A stretch of 64,000 nt of DNA, taken from positions 188,953,954-189,017,953 of the forward strand of contig OU015496.1 in the NCBI GenBank assembly GCA_907164885.2. Reading direction: 5' to 3'. Within the stretch, counting starts at the first letter, position 1; each line of letters opens with the position of its first letter. The notes beneath the pieces are model-generated. The model saw nothing but the letters and a program-made list of their open reading frames with translations, was not told the DNA's origin and searched no databases. The DNA is from Dolomedes plantarius. Taxonomy: Eukaryota; Arthropoda; Arachnida; Araneae; Dolomedidae. The position numbers and the translations under genes are program-made. Positions 35,393-44,242 of this stretch are shown piece by piece.

Positions 35393-35799
35393 CTAGCATT
35401 ATTGCCCGGCGTTGCCCGGGTAGATATATCGATATAAAATTTTTCATGCATTCCATCAAAAAAATACTGGGCTGCACCCCCCCGCAAAAAAAAACACTTC
35501 GCCCTCCCCCCTCCCCGTCACCCCCAGACCAATTCTCAAACCACCCCTCAGAACAAACCTCTTTTCCCCCGCGTATCGAATTAGACTGGTTGTGGTGAAG
35601 GGGCTGTATCCATATTTAAGATGTACGCTTAGGGGCACAAAAATCATTAAAAAACTAATTGAGCACCAAATTTCGTTTTTCCTGATTTAAGTTTCTCGGG
35701 TCCTAAACATTAACTGTGCCGAATTTGGTCCCGGTGGCTGAAACAGTGTATGATTCTATAGCGGACAAACAAACAGACAAGCTCTTTTATATATATAGA
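35393..35799 (-). mobile_element. Helitron A, non-autonomous, 407 bp
   Basis: On the minus strand it starts TCTATATATATAAAAGAGC at 35799, preceded by A, and ends with a GC-rich hairpin CCCGGGCAACGCCGGG, a spacer and CTAG at 35393-35396. The next bases are the TC start of Helitron B. No coding content. Confidence 0.85.
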
Positions 35800-35992
35800 T
35801 AATTCAGTATGATATAAATTTACTTTAGACTACCCGCGACCCCTCCCATTTTTTTTTTTTTTTTTTTTTTGGGGGGGGGGGGCGACCGCCCTGTGGGTCG
35901 CGACTCACAGATTGCGCACTATTGTTTTACGTGCAGGGTCGGTCCCATAAGTGAGACAGCGAGGTGACCGTCTCAGGCACCGAATTGAAATA

Positions 35993-36942
35993 CAGTGGAG
36001 TCTCGATAATCCGAAACGGTTGGAACCAGACCCTTTTCGGATTAAAGAATTCTTCGAATTATGTGAAATCATTCTTAAACTTAAATTACATAATAACATG
36101 TGATTACATAAATATTACGTATTACGTGTGATTGCACAGTCTATTTTATAAGGTCTGTCTAAACATTACCAAATCTCGGGACGAAATGGGTGATAAGAGA
36201 GCGGAACGCTGCCTAGTACAGTACAGTAGAGTGCAAGACTTTAGACCATCAGCAAATCGTTGAAATGGTTTTGAAAGAACCTATCAACGTCTCAGACGAG
36301 AGTGAAGGTGAAGCAGACGGTGACAGGGAGCAGAGGGTATCCCATTCAGACGAGGCGGCTGTTTTTGATGTACCGCTACGCTACGTAGAGCTGTAGTATC
36401 TCACCAAATGTATTTTAAGTCGAAGTAATTGACGAGTGGCAACGTTAATAAAATATAACGATCTACTTTTTATGTAAGTTGCGTTGGCAACAAAAAAGAG
36501 CAGTTTTACCAGAGATGGAATTAAGTGAGCGGTGAAATAAAGAATTGATGTTCTAACCTTCTGATTGTGGATTATTTTTTGTTGCCAACGCAACTTACAT
36601 AAAAAGTAGATCGTTATATTTTATTAACGTTGCCACTCGTCAATTACTTCGACTTAAAATACATTTGGTGAGATACTACAGAGCAACACTCTGCCGCGAC
36701 CCAGCGAACGCACACACTGGCGTAATTTGGCTTCAAGGAAAGGGTATTCTTCTCTTCGACAAAAAAATGTAACATTTTTTTCAAACCAATGTAGTTCAGT
36801 AATAATTAGTTCAATGCATTTTCTTGTAATTTTCAGAAATATACTTTATATTACTTAATAGCACTGTGGTTTTATTGTAACCTTAGTTCTTTTTGACTTT
36901 TGGTTTCGGATTACCGCAGTTCGGATTATCGGGACTTTACTG
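35993..36942 (+). mobile_element. pogo/Tigger-like element, 950 bp, internally deleted
   Basis: Inverted ends CAGTGGAGTCTCGATAATCC and, complemented, CAGTAAAGTCCCGATAATCC, between TA dinucleotides (35991-35992 and 36943-36944). Inside, near 36240-36350, a plus-strand trace HQQIVEMVLKEPINVSDESE then VSHSDEAA resembles the acidic C-terminus of pogo/Tigger transposases. The catalytic part is missing. It carries a fold-back at 36392-36680. Confidence 0.85.
36392..36680. mobile_element. Fold-back element, 289 bp, 106-bp perfect arms
   Basis: Arms 36392-36497 and 36575-36680 are perfect reverse complements by eye over 106 bases and enclose a 77-base loop. It begins TGTAGTATCTC and ends GAGATACTACA. 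GAGC flanks both sides (36388-36391, 36681-36684), a 4-bp target duplication. It interrupts the pogo transposase remnant. Confidence 0.92.
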
Positions 36943-37099
36943 TAGTTGCAAAAATGAGATACGGTAAAAATTGGAAATTTTATACGAAATTTACTAACAA
37001 TCAACATTGTTAACGATCGACTCGGTGGAGGAATGATTTAAAATTTTAAAAGAACATAAGGCTTTCTTTACAATAAATCCACTATAAAAAATATGGATA

Positions 37100-37490
37100 A
37101 TACTATAAAAGAAAAATATTGTAACGACTTTTACTTAAATCTAACGGTTGAAGACGAAGATGGTATATCTGCAGTTGATCTGAAGGATGAACTTATGTCT
37201 TAATCTTCCAAATGAAGTAGAGAATCCGCAAGAAGTATTAAATATTTAGGTAAATTTGATTTTTAATGCATATTTCCAAACGTTGTTGTAGTTCTAAGAA
37301 TTCTACCACCGTTACCTTTAACTAGATCAGCAACTGAGCGCAGTTTTTCTAAACTGAAAATTAAAAAAAAAATATCTATGAACAACAATTACCCAATCTC
37401 GATTGAATGATCTAGCACTATTTTCTAAACGATGTTATAGCGATGCTATCGAGCAGTTTCCAGCAATAAAGATTCAAAAAATGATTTAGT
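37100..37490 (+). pseudogene. hAT transposase C-terminal (dimerisation) remnant
   Basis: Reads LRILPPLPLTRSATERSFSK then LKI near 37290-37360, the hATC signature (compare LPVTVASGERSFSKLK at 63400). Stops flank it. The element at 62940-63550 carries a better-kept relative. Confidence 0.8.
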
Positions 37491-37624
37491 AATTATTATT
37501 TTTACATAAATTACATTAAAATTTGTTTACTCTTTATGTTTTGTTCTGCTTGTTCTCTCTCTCTTTTTTTTTTTTTTTGGGGGGGGGGGGGGGCTCACCC
37601 CACGCTATTGATGGGGGGAGGGAA

Positions 37625-37779
37625 CCCTGTTTTGGAATTGCAACACTGTCTTTTTATGTTGGCACAACACACTAATCATTGCTAATTATTTCTAGCTAAG
37701 CGAAAAACATCGTCGCAGCTAGCAAAGAGAACCAAAACGCGCCAACATAAAAAGACAGTGTTGCCATTCCCAAACAGGG
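37625..37779. mobile_element. Small inverted-repeat element, 155 bp
   Basis: CCCTGTTTTGGAATTGCAAC with its continuation CACTGTCTTTTTATGTTGG is mirrored at 37741-37779, giving arms of about 40 bases with few mismatches. No clear target duplication. Confidence 0.75.
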
Positions 37780-38579
37780 AAATTTTGGTGGCGAAAATAT
37801 TTATGTACATGGAGTCACCACAGCCGCAACATAAGAGAGAAAATGGCAAGTGGTAATTTCTATCTGTGAAAGATTATGCTGGGGGATTTTACCAAAAAAT
37901 TACAATATTGAAAGAAATAGAAGGGAAAGATTCAATTAAAAGATGCTGCGTAAAAAAAAAAACCATGATTTTAAAAGGAGGCGTTTAAAGAAATGCATTT
38001 TATGAATAATCATCAATTTCCAGTATATGCCACTTTTTCTCTTGGGAACGATTTATTTATAAATAAACACGGGTTTGAATGATGGGAAACAACATCACAT
38101 TATGGCGCGATATATTTCCCAGTAATTGATAGCTATCTATTGTTAACAGTCCACGCAATATCAAAATTTATTATACTTTTCAATACATCGCATGACTTGT
38201 AGAGCTTACAGTAACAATAATGTACGGAAAAGATTATTCTGAATAAGCCATAGAAAGGCATTGTTCATCGTTTGTTTTTCCGGATTCTATGGAATTTTCC
38301 ACAAATCTTTATCAGAGGAATATTTAGGGGATTCCCATGCAATATTGGAAATTTAGAATTTTTTTTAACCGAAAAGAAACTCACTGTGCGCATAAACTAT
38401 CCAATTATTTTACGGGAGTTTAAAACAATTGGTTTTATTTTATTACAATAGAATATTGGAAAAAGAATCCGTTAAAGGATTTATGTTTCTGTACCTAAGC
38501 CATAAGTAATATCATATAAAGTGTTGTAAAAGAGATACTACACGTTGAAATTTGAAAAATAATCGTCTATATTACACGA
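37780..38579. other. No feature recognised
   Basis: AT-rich sequence without a supported frame, between the inverted-repeat element and the hAT MITE at 38588. Confidence 0.5.
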
Positions 38580-38587
38580 CGAATATG

Positions 38588-38795
38588 CAGGGCCCGATTA
38601 TGAACGCTGGGGGCCCCTGGGCAGATGCTATTTGAGGGCCCCCCTCTTACGAACGTTTACAAAAATAAGAACGATCCATGGGTTATACATACTATTAGAT
38701 GTACTAGGTGCATACACCAAGGGGGTTTTGAGGCCCCCTAGCATTAGGGGGCCCTGGGCAAAGTCCCGATTTGCCCATGCGATAAAAAGGCCCTG
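38588..38795. mobile_element. hAT-type MITE, 208 bp, perfect 8-bp target duplication
   Basis: Starts CAGGGCCCGATTATG and ends AAAAAGGCCCTG. CGAATATG flanks both sides (38580-38587, 38796-38803). The interior is rich in GGGGGCCC-type strings that are themselves inverted. No transposase. Confidence 0.9.
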
Positions 38796-38803
38796 CGAAT
38801 ATG

Positions 38804-39885
38804 TAACATACAGTTATTATGTTTCGTTTATGCGTCACGAAATTAGTAAATAGACATAGAATTAAAATACTCGCCAAGTTTATCGCCAAATGGCCGTTGG
38901 GTTGCCAATTATTCGCATGTGATGAATTCGAGTACATTTAAATTTTTCTTCGAAATTAATCTTTTAAGATAATATAATTAAAAGTATTTTTGTAAGTTAT
39001 AATACCATGTTAATTATTATTCTAGAATACAGATTAATTATTCACTTCAACTTGAATGTTAATGTTCAAGGAAGAATAGATTTGATGGCAACTGTTTTGA
39101 GAGATCTGCCATCTTTCGGTAACACTTTTCTTGGCTCAGAGCAAGAGAAAATGATCTATCAAACTTTTTAAAAAATCTTTAGGAAATTTACTAAGAGACA
39201 GATAGAAAGATCGCATCGAATTTTAAAAGACCTTTCAAGTTTCGAATTGAATTTTACAGACTATTTACCAGTTTTCTGAATAAAAGCTGTTATATTCCGA
39301 ATAATTAATATTTCCAAATCTTGTAACTTACAGATGGTATCATTAGTTGGGAACCACTATGCTAAATCATCTTTTGGGCTAAGACATTCGGTACCTATAG
39401 TTTTGGGCTGATTTCGAACGGCTACAAACATTCATGCCAATCGCGAACTCGAACATGAAGGTTCTGGTGCATAAAGCCTGCCTCCTAGCTATCGGGCAGC
39501 CCTTTTCGATCCCGTATTGACTAGGCCTTTTTTTTTGCGTCTTTTTTAATAACAGGCAAATATTTTGCCGAGTAGTATTAGAATAGCCATGTAAATGAAA
39601 AAATTACAAAATTATTGCTTTGGGGTTCAACTTATATCCTACAAAGGAAAAGGAATAGCTGGTTCAAACCCCTCTCTTAAAATCAGTTTAAATTTTTTTC
39701 TCAACCGTATCCGATATTCCGTAACATTGCAATGTAATTGCGAATATTCTAATTACTTATTCGCACAAATATTGAGAAATTTTCTAAGATGTGGCAAAAA
39801 AACGTTTTCCAATTAATGGCAAATAGACGTCCGCTTTAATTATCGCAAATGCTGTAAAAATCAGTTAAAAATATAGAACGCCCTG
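38804..39885. other. No gene recognised
   Basis: A short plus frame near 39055-39170 and a tract with GGTTCAAACCCC at about 39660 (like a tRNA B box) were examined; neither is supported by a further feature. Confidence 0.4.
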
Positions 39886-40046
39886 CACTGTAAAAATTAA
39901 ATGCTTTTCATGGTGTAATGTGACTGGGTAGCGAATTTACCTGTTTTGGGAATCCCATATTTGTATTTTAAACATGCTTTCGTACCCTTCTAGCTATACT
40001 TCCATTTTTGTAATATACCTAAAACAGCATGCATGTGCTGATACTA
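39886..40046 (+). repeat. Dispersed repeat, copy 1
   Basis: About 160 bases beginning CACTGTAAAAATTAAATGC and ending GATACTA. It is similar to the reverse complement of 57817-57986. Both copies lie beside a (TA)n tract. Likely one end of an unidentified transposon. Confidence 0.8.
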
Positions 40047-40094
40047 AATCATCCAGACAGTTTACCGACATATATATATATATATATATATATA

Positions 40095-40752
40095 CAGGGT
40101 GTCCAGTGAAGAAGTCCCTGATTTCAAAATAAAAATTCTCAAAAACAAAGATCTGTAGAATAATGCAACAAACGGTATTTTTATCGTGAAAACTGTAAGA
40201 ATTTTATACACCCATTTTCGAAATAGTTGCAAAAGCTGCTAACAGATGGCGCTCTACAACTCGTATCAGCATGCATAAATAAAGTCGTACTCTTTGCAAG
40301 CAGTCTTTGCAATCACTACATCACAATCTTCTCAAAATGTCCACCATTCGCTGTACGGAGGTGGCGCAAAGGAACAATAAAATTTGCCATCACAACCTGT
40401 AGTGTCTCAACAGAAATCGATTCAGCTGCCCAACAGATCGCCTACTGAAGCTCGTCCAGCGTGGTGGGAATGGGTCCCGTAGACAGTATCTTTTAATGTG
40501 CTCCACGAAAAATAGTCACAAGGACTCAAGTCCGACGAATATGGAGGCCAATTCATGCCTGCGCCAGTAAATTTCAGTAAATTTGGCTAAAAGCGCCATC
40601 TGTTAGCAGCTAATATGTAACTATTTCGAAAATTAGTATATAATATTCTTACAGCTTTCACAATAAATATACCGTTTGTTGCATTCTTCTACAGATCTTT
40701 GATTTCGATATTTTTAATTTTGGAATCAGGAACTTCTTCGTTGGACAATCTG
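40095..40752 (-). mobile_element. Tc1/mariner-type deletion derivative, copy 2
   Basis: Starts CAGGGTGTCCAG inside a (TA)n tract and ends TTGGACAATCTG before another. It shares long terminal repeats and interior, including the minus-strand transposase trace, with 25379-26010. The two copies differ at many positions, so they inserted independently. Confidence 0.85.
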
Positions 40753-40773
40753 TATATATATATATATATATAT

Positions 40774-41110
40774 GAATGAGGCAGACCGTACCAGAAGATT
40801 GCGGAATAGCTACGTTGTGCAGAATGGCTACTAGATGTCGCTGAGATTTGCGCGGCAAGGTAAAACGTGCGTGAAGAGAAAAACAGGAGAGCGGCCGTAG
40901 GGAGTGACGAGTTAGGTCATCTCCGCGAGACTGCCCACGCATCGAATTGATTTGTGTTAAATGGTGAAGAGAGCGGTTATTTTAATTCTGAATGTCCCTA
41001 TAACTGTGTAGTAAATGTCCCGTGTAATTGTCATGTCCCAAGAATAATAAATAGTGTTTGTTTGTGCAAAAGTTGCATTATCATTCCCCTAGACATCTTG
41101 CCATCCTATA
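40774..41110 (+). repeat. Gypsy 5' LTR
   Basis: 337 bases shared with 52847-53183 with two substitutions seen by eye. AATAAATA near 41045 could be the poly(A) signal. The left edge is a (TA)n tract. The 3' copy has about 48 more plausible LTR bases (from TGTTGCAGCAG at 52799), so the 5' copy may be shortened. Confidence 0.88.
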
Positions 41111-41114
41111 AACT

Positions 41115-41132
41115 TGGGGGATCGCCCCGGAT
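41115..41132 (+). promoter_or_regulatory. Gypsy primer-binding site, tRNA-Pro-like
   Basis: TGGGGGATCGCCCCGGAT, four bases after the shared LTR sequence. It resembles the tRNA-Pro primer sites known from other retroelements (TGGGGGCTCGTCCGGGAT) with three or so differences. Confidence 0.6.
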
Positions 41133-41353
41133 GGACTTTGAGGACAATTTAAGCAATTTATATAGTGACTGTGTTTAATTTAAATAAGTGACTGTGATAT
41201 GAAAGAACAATGCGTGGATTTATTGTTACATTTTTGGATACACTGTGAAGTTAACTACTGATGCGACAGCAACTACTGATGCAAGAGTTCTGCGAAAAAA
41301 GGTAGGATATCTTCTTTTTATAACTCTATTGCTGAGAAAAAGATTTATGAACA

Positions 41354-42217
41354 ATGTCTAGTACTATTAATTATAAGAAGAATACGCGCAAAGAGGACAT
41401 TGTGAATGTTCTTACTGAGATTGGTGAGCAGTGCATTGCAAAAGAAACGATTATAGAGTTAAAAAATAAACTAGAGAAATCTAAAGCATTCCAAGATGAC
41501 CCAGAATTTGTAATGAATCTTCTTAACCGAATAATTGAGGATCGGCAGCCAAAAGCTGAGCTTGAACTGCAGCTAACAAACTCAAAACTAGAATTAGAAA
41601 AATTAACGCTCCAACGTATAGAACGAGAGGTAGAACTTTGCAAATCGAAAGCAGAAGCAGCTCAAGATGTATCAAATACTGAGGTTTGTGATCTTGAAAA
41701 TTTGATTAAAAGTGTAAAAACGCTAACAATACAGTTGCCGACAAAAGCGGAAAATTTTAGCCTTTTTTTCCAATCATTGGAACGAGCGTTTAAAGTTAAG
41801 GATGTCCCAGAGAAATTGAAATCCGAAATTCTTATAAATATTCTTGGAGAGAAGGCCCATAGCATTTTACTATACGCTAAAGATGATGAAATGAATGACT
41901 ATGAGTTAGTTAAATCTTTAATCATGAAAGAATTCCAACCCACGGCTCAAGAGTGTCTACTTAATTTTAGAAGAGCTAGAAGGCAGGTGAATGAGACGCA
42001 TGTTCAGTTTGCGACACGCTTAAGTGCAATGTTCCAATATTATCTCAAAATCCGTAATGTTTCTGATTTTAAAAAACTTTTTGACCTAATGGTGAGCGAT
42101 AAATTTTTAGACACACTAGATCAAGAAACAGCTTCTCACATTAAAATCACGCAGGCCGACTCGTGGCTGACGCCTGAACAGCTTGGAAAGATTTGTGATG
42201 TTTTTTTTTGTTTCTAA
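41354..42217 (+). CDS. Gypsy gag
   Basis: 287 codons. Gag builds the particle that packages element RNA in the cytoplasm. It starts MSSTINYKKNTRKED, has a likely coiled coil at about residues 70-110 (ELELQLTNSKLELEKLTLQR), then a capsid-like part with FQPTAQECLLNFRRARRQVN. The frame ends in CDVFFCF and a stop just after a T9 run. Its natural continuation, with the zinc knuckle, is in the next frame. Removing one T would restore the frame, so this is either a length change in the run or a frameshift site. Confidence 0.88.
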   Translation: MSSTINYKKNTRKEDIVNVLTEIGEQCIAKETIIELKNKLEKSKAFQDDPEFVMNLLNRIIEDRQPKAELELQLTNSKLELEKLTLQRIEREVELCKSKAEAAQDVSNTEVCDLENLIKSVKTLTIQLPTKAENFSLFFQSLERAFKVKDVPEKLKSEILINILGEKAHSILLYAKDDEMNDYELVKSLIMKEFQPTAQECLLNFRRARRQVNETHVQFATRLSAMFQYYLKIRNVSDFKKLFDLMVSDKFLDTLDQETASHIKITQADSWLTPEQLGKICDVFFCF

Positions 42218-43751
42218 AAATAAAACTTTGCATGAAACGCGGAACTATTCGAGTGTTCGTTCTAGGAATGAAAGTGACGCTATCAAAGATCGTACAAAAT
42301 TTGAATATGGAAACCATTCCCCGAGGCAGTTTCAGAGACAAAATCAAAAATTTTCTAGTAGAGAACCTATATCTTGTTATGTTTGTGGGGGGCCGCATTT
42401 TGCTAGAAACTGTGCAAAGAAATTGTCGAATGCAGAAAACAAGAGTGATCAAAAATACGGCATCAATCACGTTTCAACTTCTATCCCAACTCAAAATGAC
42501 TATTTATTCAGTGAGCTCCAGTATGTCGACGTGTTTATAGACGGAAAACCCTTAGTCGCCACGGTAGACAGTGGTGCGAGTTCGATAATCGTAAACAAGA
42601 ATTTTGTTTCGGCTGCAAAGCCAATTCATTCTCAGATTGTTTTGACAAGTGTATTCGGTGAATGCCGGACGGCCAATGTTTACAAGTTTCGCATTTCGCT
42701 ACGCGAGGGTGGGAATGCACGAGATGTCTTGGCTGCGAGCTCTGAGATTGTTGCGGAAGTCATTTTGCCAGCGAAAATTTACGACATGTTATTGAAACCA
42801 GAGGAGGCGGTGGCGCCTACGAGCGGTACATGCTTGGAAACGGGAAAACATTTAGAGAGCGCGAATGTAAACAACGATTCATCAGCTTCGTTCTTAGTGA
42901 GAGTATCCGAGTCGTATGATGATTGCCCTTTTGACCTGTCACACATTACCGACTGTAAATTGAGAAACGAAATTCACGCGCTTGTTCAAAATTATGAGCC
43001 AAACAAAACAGAAACTACTGCTTTGAAAATGAAAATAATTCTGACCGATGAAAGACCCATTTGTCAAAGATCACGCAGGTTGTCGCTTCCTGAAAAGAGA
43101 GAAGTCGAAAAGCAAATAAACGATTGGTTAGAACAAGGGATAATTAGGGAGAGTTGCTCTGATTTTGCTTCGCCTGTTGTGGTGTGTAGGAAGAAGGATG
43201 ATACGATGCGTTTGTGCATTGACTACAGAGCTCTGAATAAGCGAATAGTTAGAGACAGATATCCGCTACCTGTTATTGAGGAAGTGTTGGATAAGCTAGA
43301 AAGTGGAAGGGTGTTCACGACTCTTGATTTGAAAAATGCTTTCTTCCATGTAGAAGTGGATGAAGCAAGTAGAAAATACACTGCGTTTGTAACAGAGTCA
43401 GGCCAGTATGAATTCCTAAGAGTACCGTTTGGTTTGTCCATTAGCAGCAATTACTTTCAAAGATACATCAATTACGTGTTCAGAGACCTATTGAGAGACG
43501 GGACTTTAGTTATTTATTTAGACGATATCATAATCCCAGCTATCAATGAAAAAGAAGCGCATAAAAAATTAAGTCGTGTGTTAGAAACAGCTTCCAAGTA
43601 TGGTCTTGAGCTGAACCTTAAGAAGTGCCGATTTTTGCAGAGGAAAATCAATTTTTTAGGCCACATCATTGAAAATGGTATCATCCGACCGTCATTAGAG
43701 AAGACTGCAGCAGTTCGTTGTTTTGCTGAACCCAAAAATGCCAAAGAAGTG
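42183..43751 (+). CDS. Gypsy zinc knuckle, protease and reverse transcriptase (5' part of pol)
   Basis: Continues gag in the +1 frame. It carries a nucleocapsid knuckle CYVCGGPHFARNC (CX2CX3HX4C, one residue shorter than usual), an aspartic protease site VATVDSGASSIIV, and the reverse transcriptase with RLCIDYRALNK, TLDLKNAFFHVEV, VPFGLSISSNYFQR and the catalytic YLDDI (usually YxDD). It copies element RNA into DNA. The frame runs to the BEL insertion after codons for AKEVQ; beyond 43756 the open frame is LTR sequence of BEL. The missing remainder resumes at 50926. Confidence 0.93.
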
Positions 43752-43756
43752 CAGAG

Positions 43757-44050
43757 TGTCGCCAGCACACGATCTGTAGTTTAGTTGAGTGGAGTGGCAA
43801 CGCCGATTTTTGGGTTCGAGAAAAACACAGTTGAGCGCCGAGAGCCACAACGTGCAGACGTGTGCCTCGGTTCTAGATTTACGATCGCCCCACCTTCTGA
43901 TTTGAGTATATACATGTTTGTTTGTGATTCATGTGCGTCCGTCTACGTGTGTAATAAAATTTATTAAAAGGATTACTAAGGATTCGTCATTCGAAGCTCT
44001 CCCACGAACTATTTGAGATTTTAGACATCGAAATTTGAGTAGATAGAACA
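43757..44050 (+). repeat. BEL 5' LTR
   Basis: 294 bases, TG...CA, AATAAAATTTATT near 43950 as a likely poly(A) signal. A 60-codon open frame inside it occurs identically in the 3' LTR and is incidental. Confidence 0.95.
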
Positions 44051-44054
44051 TTTC

Positions 44055-44071
44055 TGGTGCCGCCTCCAGGG
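44055..44071 (+). promoter_or_regulatory. BEL candidate primer-binding site
   Basis: TGGTGCCGCCTCCAGGG starts four bases after the LTR. TGG at the start fits the CCA end of a tRNA. The tRNA cannot be named with confidence. Confidence 0.5.
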
Positions 44072-44242
44072 ATCCTTTGATTAGAAAATCGTCGAACTCT
44101 TGATTTTTATTTGAAAGCCTTATTTTTGCCTTATTTTTTGATTCGAACTGTGATTTAATTCTGATTGACAGAAGTGTGGGGTAAGTTGAACATTATTGTT
44201 TTTGTCATTGAGATAATTGAACTGTTTAACGCCTTTTATTGA

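Larger units (their letters stand above)
33530..35924. mobile_element. hAT-type element shell containing two Helitrons
   Basis: Left end CAGTGGAGCGCAAAC and right end, complemented, CAATAGTGCGCAATCT resemble each other, and both continue into CGACCGCGATCC / GCGACCC-like sequence. The right end is preceded by a T run and a G run. Flanking 8-mers (TACTAGAA, TTTTACGT) do not match, so either the target duplication has decayed or the ends belong to two related elements. Confidence 0.55.
35934..37629 (+). mobile_element. hAT element remnant containing pogo and fold-back insertions
   Basis: The left end CAGGGTCGGTCCCATAAG continues beyond the pogo insertion at 36943, and a hAT transposase C-terminal trace follows at about 37270-37490. 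The right end is taken as the CCCTG at 37625-37629, behind a T run and G run. No matching 8-bp duplication is seen, and a small inverted-repeat element starts at the same place, so the right limit is uncertain. Confidence 0.6.

Noticed and set aside
39650..39680. GGTTCAAACCCC, like a tRNA or SINE B box
   Set aside because: No A box at the right distance and no cloverleaf could be drawn.
40954..41178. 74-codon frame MLNGEESGYFNSE..., also at 53027
   Set aside because: It is in the Gypsy LTR and leader, not a gene.
43785..43967. 60-codon frame repeated exactly at 50655-50837
   Set aside because: It lies inside the BEL LTRs; identity follows from LTR identity.
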